DNA of 64,000 nucleotides from CAVVEC01 sp963770485 (GTDB lineage: Bacteria > Acidobacteriota > Terriglobia > Terriglobales > Acidobacteriaceae): assembly GCA_963770485.1 (NCBI GenBank), contig CAVYPX010000007.1:18231-82230 (forward strand), in the 5' to 3' direction. The translations under genes and the position numbers were made by a program. Positions 60,263-64,000 of this stretch are shown here, in pieces. The notes beneath the pieces were generated by a model. The model saw only the letters and a list, made by a program, of their open reading frames with translations, was not told the DNA's origin and searched no databases. How positions within the stretch are numbered: position 1 is the stretch's first letter; every line of letters starts with the position of its first letter.

Positions 60263-60429
60263 GCGAACATTGCCCAAGGTGTGACTCGCCGGCGCCGCAC
60301 TTGCACCCGGCCGTGCAGTTTGAAGGCGAAGTGCAGCCTTGTCCGCACGAATTTCACAAGCGAGTTACTTCGCAGAACACCGTCGAAAGAATTGCCGATG
60401 CTCAGTGCATCGTGGGGGTGAAGGCGTGA
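60259..60429 (+). CDS. 56-residue zinc-ribbon protein (phage-type)
   Basis: A GTG at 60259 overlaps the previous stop. It encodes SEHCPRCDSPAPHLHPAVQF and CPHEFH: a CxxC plus C-x2-H set within 30 residues that I associate with small phage zinc-ribbon proteins. The last 22 nt repeat those of the upstream gene, giving both proteins the same IVGVKA tail. The stop overlaps the next start (GTGA). Confidence 0.7.
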   Translation: MSEHCPRCDSPAPHLHPAVQFEGEVQPCPHEFHKRVTSQNTVERIADAQCIVGVKA

Positions 60430-60599
60430 CGCTGCGCAAGCTGATTCGCTTCACGTTGTGGTTTTACGTGTTCACTCTGTTCGTCGTGTGGTGTGGCTAC
60501 ACGTTTGGGCATCGCCACGTGTCGGAAACGGATTTTCGTGTCGTTCTCAGCGCGCTCGGGATGCTTATTGGTTACGTCCTTCTCGAAGGGAAGTTTTGA
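60426..60599 (+). CDS. 57-residue membrane protein with two helices
   Basis: From a GTG at 60426: RKLIRFTLWFYVFTLFVVWCGYTFGHRH is a basic start plus a membrane helix, and FRVVLSALGMLIGYVLLEGKF is a second. A holin-like or accessory membrane role is possible, but nothing specific supports it. Coupled on both sides (GTGA, TGATG). Confidence 0.62.
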   Translation: MTLRKLIRFTLWFYVFTLFVVWCGYTFGHRHVSETDFRVVLSALGMLIGYVLLEGKF

Positions 60600-60784
60600 T
60601 GGCCAAGGTCAACAAACTCGCCCTCGCCCGCCTGGCCTTGCGCTACTGCGTCAAGGATCTCACGCGCGAAGAAAAGCTGTGCATCCTGACGGATATGTTC
60701 TGCCCGCTACGCGACGGGGTGCGATGGTTCGGGCGAACGGTTTCGGCGTGGGCGGACTGGATCAGGGCGTCTACGGGCACATGA
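60599..60784 (+). CDS. 61-residue basic protein, unknown
   Basis: ATG 60599 sits in TGATG with the previous stop. KVNKLALARLALRYCVKDLTREEKLCILTDMFCPLRDGVRWFGRTV is helical with three cysteines; its stop overlaps the next ATG. No family recognised. Confidence 0.55.
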   Translation: MAKVNKLALARLALRYCVKDLTREEKLCILTDMFCPLRDGVRWFGRTVSAWADWIRASTGT

Positions 60785-61087
60785 CCACGTTCCGGCGGAT
60801 CTCGGACCTGTGGCAGAAGTTGACCGGCATCGGCGCGATCCCCTCGGAAGAGATGCGCATCGTGCGGGATCTCCTGCTCGGCGAATCTGACCGAGGCGGA
60901 CCGCGAGGAGATTTTTGGGAAGCAGGACGGCATCGCCGACGAACCGATCCCAGAACTCGGCGAACGCCGGGCGGCCCAGCCGGAAGGGCCCGGACCCGTG
61001 CAACTCAAGCTCGCCGTGAATCAGCGTTACGACTCACCGAATGGGCCATTCGCACCGGAGAGTCCGAAAGGTGGGTATAGCGTATGA
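60781..61087 (+). CDS. Phage-type protein, reading frame shifted near 60890
   Basis: The first part (TTFRRISDLWQKLTGIGAIPSEEMRIVRDLLLG) is read from ATG 60781. Good coding sequence then continues in another frame as LTEADREEIFGKQDGIADEPIPELGERRAAQPEG...PESPKGGYSV, ending at 61087 in an ATGA overlap with the next gene. The switch needs a single 1-nt indel near GGCGAATCTGACC (about 60888-60895). Either an assembly error or a broken gene; the preserved downstream overlap favours error. Confidence 0.55.
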
Positions 61088-61206
61088 GCGCGGTGTTCGA
61101 GATCGCTTTGCTTGTTCTGTGTGTGCAAATCGGCATCAACATCGGACGATTGATAATCGGCCGCTCCTATCGGCACCGCATTGAAAAACTGGAAGGGCGC
61201 CGATGA
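61084..61206 (+). CDS. 40-residue single-pass membrane protein
   Basis: ATG 61084 overlaps the previous stop. SAVFEIALLVLCVQIGINIGRLII is one membrane helix, then a basic tail (RSYRHRIEKLEGRR). The stop overlaps the next ATG. Unknown role. Confidence 0.6.
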   Translation: MSAVFEIALLVLCVQIGINIGRLIIGRSYRHRIEKLEGRR

Positions 61207-61472
61207 GCTCGTTTCTGCGCGGCCACAAGGAAGCGCCGGGCGGTAGTGCTGGCTTGTTTCCCTGCCTGGTGAACACGAGCGCGATTCGCTTCGTGTTTCC
61301 GAAAAAGAGCTTCGGCGGCGTGGCCGTGATGGGGCCCGAGCGCGGGTGCATTGCCGTGCTGGACGATGGCAGCGTAATCGAGATGGATATCGCTTTTCGG
61401 GATCTCGAGGATATTTGCGCTGCGGCCACACGCGCCCAAGTTGCGGCCGCGCGAGAAAGCCTGCGCATATGA
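61203..61472 (+). CDS. 89-residue hypothetical phage-type protein
   Basis: SSFLRGHKEAPGGSAGLFPCLVNTSAIRFVFPKKSFGG, GPERGCIAVLDDGSVIEMDIAFRDLEDICAAATRAQVAAARESLRI: a beta-rich start and a C-terminal helix. Overlaps both neighbours. No family recognised. Confidence 0.62.
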   Translation: MSSFLRGHKEAPGGSAGLFPCLVNTSAIRFVFPKKSFGGVAVMGPERGCIAVLDDGSVIEMDIAFRDLEDICAAATRAQVAAARESLRI

Positions 61473-61756
61473 GCCGCAAACTGTGGACCGCAACCCTGGT
61501 GCCGAGCTCGCCGCGCTATCAGGACTGGCACAAGATTCTCGGCTCGGATGATGTTCCGATCCAGAGCCCGAAACCGTTCCCCACAAAACTCGGCGACGAA
61601 GAGACGCAGGCATACAGCTTGGCGCTGGATCGGTTGACGCGGGATCAGCACGCGCGGCTCGTAGATTTTCTCGTGGACCGCTTTGGCATGAAAGGCCGCG
61701 AAGCCGTGCAAGTGCTCGAGAGCGACGGTTTCCCGATTGGCAAGACGCCGACGTGA
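61469..61756 (+). CDS. 95-residue hypothetical phage-type protein; 3' part duplicated near window end
   Basis: ATG 61469 overlaps the previous stop. Mostly helical (DEETQAYSLALDRLTRDQHARLVDFLVDRF, GREAVQVLESDGF). The DNA for residues ~57-89 (61638-61733) occurs again at 63819-63915 with one substitution and one extra A. No family recognised. Confidence 0.62.
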   Translation: MSRKLWTATLVPSSPRYQDWHKILGSDDVPIQSPKPFPTKLGDEETQAYSLALDRLTRDQHARLVDFLVDRFGMKGREAVQVLESDGFPIGKTPT

Positions 61757-61784
61757 TCGTGTCGTTTGATCTGAGGGCGTTCCT

Positions 61785-61910
61785 ATGAAAAAAGTTTTCC
61801 TCTTTCTCGTGCTCTGCTGCGTGCCGGCGGCGGCGAAGGACTGCCACTGCCGACTTCCACAGCGTGATTGGAAGCGTGCATTCTGGCGCGGTTTCCCCAC
61901 GTCGCGATGA
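61785..61910 (+). CDS. 41-residue putative secreted/lipoprotein-like peptide
   Basis: A short frame with a signal-like N-terminus (MKKVFLFLVLCCVPAAA) followed by a small Cys/Arg-rich tail (KDCHCRLPQRDWKRAFW). Its stop overlaps the next ATG, which supports translation. No family recognised; it might be a small lysis accessory, but nothing shows this. Confidence 0.5.
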   Translation: MKKVFLFLVLCCVPAAAKDCHCRLPQRDWKRAFWRGFPTSR

Positions 61911-62117
61911 GCCTGGCGCCGACGATCGCCGAGATTCCCCTGCCTTGGCTCGGCCGCAAGTACGTGCGCTGGCGATGGAACGCGGAAAAGATGGACGAAC
62001 GGCTCGGCACTGACAGCGAGTACAAAAGCGCAGATTGACTTCTATTCGCAGACGGCGATCCCGCGCTCGGTGCTATGGCTCTACCACATCAAGGTCCACG
62101 TCGGACAAAACCCGTGA
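61907..62117 (+). CDS. Phage-type protein with one homopolymer frameshift
   Basis: Reads SLAPTIAEIPLPWLGRKYVRWRWNAEKMDERLGTDSEYK from ATG 61907. Removing one A from the AAAA run at 62023-62026 restores a continuous frame that goes on as AQIDFYSQTAIPRSVLWLYHIKVHVGQNP to the stop at 62115-62117, where it overlaps the next GTG. As given, the frame ends at 62038. A homopolymer error is the simplest explanation. Confidence 0.55.
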
Positions 62118-62557
62118 GTCGTACCCGGCGCTGGCGTCACTGGTGGCGCAAGATTCCCCGCCGGCCGAAGTCTCGTACGCTGTGGCGCAGCGGGCGGGTG
62201 ATCTTGACGGGCGCAGACATGACCGAACTGCGCCAGCAGGTTACGAACGCGCCGAAGGGAGATGCGAAATTGTTAACTTGGGGAAACGCTGCAACCGAAT
62301 CGCTCCGTGGGACGGATGGGAGCACGGGGAACTCTCGCACGACGTGCACCGAGCTCGCGGAGGTTCCGACACGCCCAAGAATTGCAAGTGGGCCTGTTTT
62401 GCCTGCCACCGGGCCCGACACCCCGGCCCGCAGTTCGCCGCTCAACGACGCCGAACTGTTGATGCTGGCCACGGTGCGGAAGAACCGCCGGCTGGGTTTC
62501 CTGCCGACGGTCGAAGAGTGTGATTTTCTGCTGGATGTTCTAGGGAGGATGGGATGA
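62114..62557 (+). CDS. HNH endonuclease-like phage protein, two compensating frameshifts
   Basis: The GTG at 62114 overlaps the previous stop and gives SRTRRWRHWWRKIPRRP...ADMTELRQQV. After a 1-nt shift near 62243 the frame reads YERAEGRCEIVNLGKRC, WEHGELSHDVHRARGGS and NCKWACFACHRARHPGPQF: an HNH fold with SHDVH (catalytic His), the DTPKN asparagine and a four-Cys zinc site (C-x8-C and CxxC). A second shift near 62435 returns to PLNDAELLMLATVRKNRRLGF...FLLDVLGRMG, ending at 62557. HNH genes are common in phage packaging or early regions. Confidence 0.6.
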   Translation: MSRTRRWRHWWRKIPRRPKSRTLWRSGRVILTGADMTELRQQVTNAPKGDAKLLTWGNAATESLRGTDGSTGNSRTTCTELAEVPTRPRIASGPVLPATGPDTPARSSPLNDAELLMLATVRKNRRLGFLPTVEECDFLLDVLGRMG

Positions 62558-63023
62558 GAGAAGATACCTGCACATGCGAAATCAAAGAGGTTTTCACGCC
62601 GGAAGAGTTTGCAGAAATTGGCAAGAAGCTGTGCGGCAAACTCGCCGACCTCGAAACGGTTGCCTCGGAGAAAAAAGCCGCAGACGCCACTTTCAACGAA
62701 CGCAAGAAGGTGCTCGAGTCTGAAATCGAAACCCTATACTGCCAGTACAACAAGGGTTACGAGATGGCGCAGATCGGGTGCGATCCAGTAACGATCCGAC
62801 GCCAGGCCAGAAGTCCATCTATCGCATGGACACGGCACAGCACGTTGAAACCCTCGAGATGACGTGGGAAGAAAAGCAGGAAGAGTTGCAATGGAACCTG
62901 TCCACCACGCCAGACCCGACAGCCGACGCAGTGAACGATGCACTCGGCCAAATCACCGATTCGGCAGAGTTGCCCCCACCGCCGATTCAGCCGGAGCAAA
63001 AACCGCCCGAGGCCGAAGCATGA
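62554..63023 (+). CDS. Coiled-coil phage-type protein with one frameshift
   Basis: ATG 62554 overlaps the HNH stop. The first part (CTCEIKEVFTPEEFAEIGKKLCGKLADLETVASEKKAADATFNERKKVLESEIETLYCQYNKGYEMAQIGC) has a long coiled coil. After a 1-nt shift near 62778 it continues as NDPTPGQKSIYRMDTAQHVETLEMTWEEKQEELQW...IQPEQKPPEAEA to 63023. The 'NDPxPxQKxxxR' phrase recalls small phage proteins seen elsewhere. The overlap with the next gene is intact. Confidence 0.55.
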
Positions 63024-63135
63024 AAGGCAATCGCGGCAACCGCGTCCCCTGGCCCGCCGGAAATTCGCGGACCCAAACTACGACGTGCACGGCTGGTCGA
63101 GCGGCCCGCCCCGTCCCGCCGCTGGTACTCGTTAA
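63020..63135 (+). CDS. ~38-residue basic phage-type protein, frameshifted
   Basis: Starts KGNRGNRVPWP from ATG 63020 (overlapping the previous stop). The more protein-like continuation RKFADPNYDVHGWSSGPPRPAAGTR lies in a neighbouring frame and ends at 63135. A 1-nt indel near 63058 joins them. Confidence 0.4.
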
Positions 63136-63138
63136 AAG

Positions 63139-63312
63139 ATGACCGCCACGGAATCCGAACGCGTCGTGGCACAATTCCAGATTCCCGAGCACCTCCTGCA
63201 CACAGATCCGCGCATCCGGCGGTGGGTGCACCAAAACAAGAATTACCGGTATGTTCCCGAATTTTTGCTGGCAGCCCTCGGCGAACGCGTGGTGGTGGAG
63301 GCTTGGAAGTGA
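63139..63312 (+). CDS. 57-residue hypothetical phage-type protein
   Basis: TATESERVVAQFQIPEHLLHTDPRIRRWVHQNKNYRYVPEFLLAALGERVVVEAWK in one clean frame, stop in TGATG with the next ATG. Mixed helix and strand; no family recognised. Confidence 0.58.
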   Translation: MTATESERVVAQFQIPEHLLHTDPRIRRWVHQNKNYRYVPEFLLAALGERVVVEAWK

Positions 63313-63574
63313 TGACCGACGCAGAGAAACGCGAAGTTGAGTTTCAGACGCGCATGGAGTGTGCCCGAATTGCCGCCCTCAAAGACTTTACTATTGGGGA
63401 TTCGTTGAAGATGACAGGCCGCACATGCAGGTTTTTTGCATTGGTGCAATGGGGGCGGCGGCGAATATCTGCGGCGCGATCATGCTGGGAAGGTCGGAAG
63501 CGCAAGTCCGTGAGGAGATTGAGCGCCGAGACCTGCCGATCGACGCTGAGGGCTTTGCGAAGAAACTCGGCTGA
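63312..63574 (+). CDS. Phage-type membrane-associated protein, frameshifted; start duplicated at 63918
   Basis: ATG 63312 gives TDAEKREVEFQTRMECARIAAL. The coding frame then switches to YYWGFVEDDRPHMQVFC, AMGAAANICGAIMLGRSEAQVREEIERRDLPIDAEGFAKKLG, ending at 63574. A second copy of the first 71 nt at 63916-63986 is followed by sequence that keeps the frame (ESYYW), showing that the copy here has net indels at 63381-63388. Confidence 0.55.
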
Positions 63575-63576
63575 GC

Positions 63577-63719
63577 ATGAACCTTCCCCCACGTATCGCC
63601 GACTGGCCCGCCCGCTGGCGGGAACTCTTCGAAGAGCGAGCGGGGATCATGAAATTCAGGGAAACGTCCCACGAAGTTTGGCCGAGCCCCGGCCGAAGAA
63701 GGATGCGTACAGCCTATGA
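63577..63719 (+). CDS. ~47-residue phage-type protein, frameshifted
   Basis: ATG 63577: NLPPRIADWPARWRELFEERAGIMKF, then by a 1-nt shift near 63655 QGNVPRSLAEPRPKKDAYSL, whose stop (63717-63719) overlaps the next ATG. The 'WPxxWRELFEERAxIMxF' phrase is familiar from small phage and plasmid proteins, function unknown. Confidence 0.5.
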
Positions 63720-63946
63720 CTCTCTTAAGTTTTATTGTATTGATCGCGGTTGCTTCCCTGCTCGCTTTCTTTGTCGCGTGGGGTTGGTACACGCACTGTC
63801 TGCTTTTCTTCCATCAGTCGCGGGATCAAGCACGCGCGGTTCGTAGATTTTCTCGTGGACCGCTTTGGCATGAAAGGCCGCGAAGCCGTGCAAGTGCTCG
63901 AGAGCGACGGTTTCCTGATGACCGACGCAGAGAAACGCGAAGTTGA
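63716..63946 (+). CDS. Single-pass membrane protein, end distorted by repeat
   Basis: TLLSFIVLIAVASLLAFFVAWGWYTHCLLFF is one long membrane helix. After residue ~34 the frame runs out of phase through the 63819-63915 repeat, so the native C-terminus is probably different. Confidence 0.4.
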   Translation: MTLLSFIVLIAVASLLAFFVAWGWYTHCLLFFHQSRDQARAVRRFSRGPLWHERPRSRASARERRFPDDRRRETRS

Positions 63947-64000
63947 GTTTCAGACGCGCATGGAGTGTGCCCGAATTGCCGCCCTCGAAAGCTACTATTG
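63819..64000 (+). repeat. Chimeric duplication of two upstream segments
   Basis: 63819-63915 repeats 61638-61733 (one substitution, one inserted A). Starting at the next base, 63916-63986 repeats 63310-63380 exactly. The two source segments lie 1.6 kb apart, so the copy is a junction, not a simple tandem repeat. The source and copy share only a few bases (TTCC(C/T)GAT) at the join. Confidence 0.85.
63918..64000 (+). CDS. Second copy of the MTDAEKREVEF gene start (runs off window)
   Basis: ATG 63918 starts the same 23-residue N-terminus as the gene at 63312 and stays in frame (ESYYW) to the window edge. It is directly joined in frame to the duplicated 3' segment of the 61469 gene (63819-63915). 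Confidence 0.5.
   Translation, partial: MTDAEKREVEFQTRMECARIAALESYY

Larger units (their letters stand above)
58704..64000 (+). mobile_element. Phage-like array of tiny overlapping genes (left part; continues past window)
   Basis: About 22 consecutive genes, nearly all under 100 codons and all on the plus strand, are linked by 1-4-nt start/stop overlaps. They include CxxC zinc-ribbon proteins, small membrane proteins and an HNH nuclease. This is the architecture of phage early or accessory regions. No integrase, terminase, capsid, repressor or tRNA attachment site is visible between 58418 and 64000, so the left boundary (58418-58703) is not proven and it could be a prophage remnant, an integrated element or a join made during assembly. 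Confidence 0.6.

Noticed and set aside
1..64000. CRISPR array
   Set aside because: Repeats seen are inverted hairpins or degenerate dispersed copies; none shows regularly spaced direct repeats with unique spacers.
1..64000. tRNA, rRNA or tmRNA genes
   Set aside because: No stretch with a cloverleaf, TTCRANNC-type T-loop and matching acceptor stem, or rRNA-like sequence, was recognised in the intergenic regions read.

Overview
The window looks like chromosomal DNA of a GC-rich, Gram-negative, slow-growing soil or sediment bacterium, most probably an acidobacterium (Terriglobia/Koribacter-like). This rests on protein style (a short ~380-residue citrate synthase, Hanks-type kinase paired with a sigma factor, secretin/TPR lipoprotein-type genes, Tat, BamA/SurA/TamB outer-membrane genes) and on many dispersed hairpin repeats between genes. 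The assignment is inference; no rRNA or tRNA gene was seen to anchor it. The last ~3 kb carries many apparent frameshifts and a duplicated, chimeric end, which suggests a metagenomic or draft contig whose end is less reliable.

Layout. 1-5.5 kb: a truncated LssY_C-type secreted protein, a carboxy-terminal processing protease, the Tat translocase (tatB-tatC) and an overlapping M28/glutaminyl-cyclase-like lipoprotein. 5.6-23 kb: housekeeping genes (terC, nadB, aroB, menaquinone methyltransferase, citrate synthase, cysteine desulfurase, mnmA), a secretin, an overlapping sigma-factor/Ser-Thr-kinase pair, small envelope proteins and a ThiF/MoeB-type adenylyltransferase. 23-31 kb: a translationally coupled outer-membrane biogenesis operon (bamA, surA-like, tamB). 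31-42 kb: STAS antagonist, glmU, yvcK, TPR protein, lepB, carA and carB, with a GIY-YIG nuclease gene inside a terminal-inverted-repeat element between carA and carB, then a VapBC-type toxin-antitoxin pair.

42-54.5 kb is a catabolic island: a DapA-family lyase, a TetR regulator with a PaaR-like operator, two crotonase-fold hydratases (the second like cyclohexadienoyl-CoA hydratase), an aldehyde dehydrogenase, a BoxB/PaaA-like di-iron oxygenase and the three subunits of a molybdenum enzyme. Its FAD subunit has the extra four-cysteine loop, with the exact spacing of 4-hydroxybenzoyl-CoA reductase. An amidohydrolase follows. Together they suggest dehydroxylation of 4-hydroxybenzoyl-CoA to benzoyl-CoA followed by oxygenase-dependent attack on the ring: an 'anaerobic' reductase placed next to an 'aerobic' epoxidase.

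54.6-58.4 kb returns to ordinary genes (ribA, rhomboid protease, truB, YceI with a b561-like membrane partner). From 58.7 kb to the end runs a one-strand chain of about 22 tiny genes, almost all joined by ATGA/GTGA/TGATG overlaps, with zinc-ribbon proteins, small membrane proteins and an HNH nuclease but no integrase or structural gene in view: a phage or phage-derived early-type region. Scattered through the window is a family of paired, inverted hairpin elements with related ends (TGTCATyCyGAG...) and unrelated stems; the GIY-YIG gene occupies the interior of one such pair.
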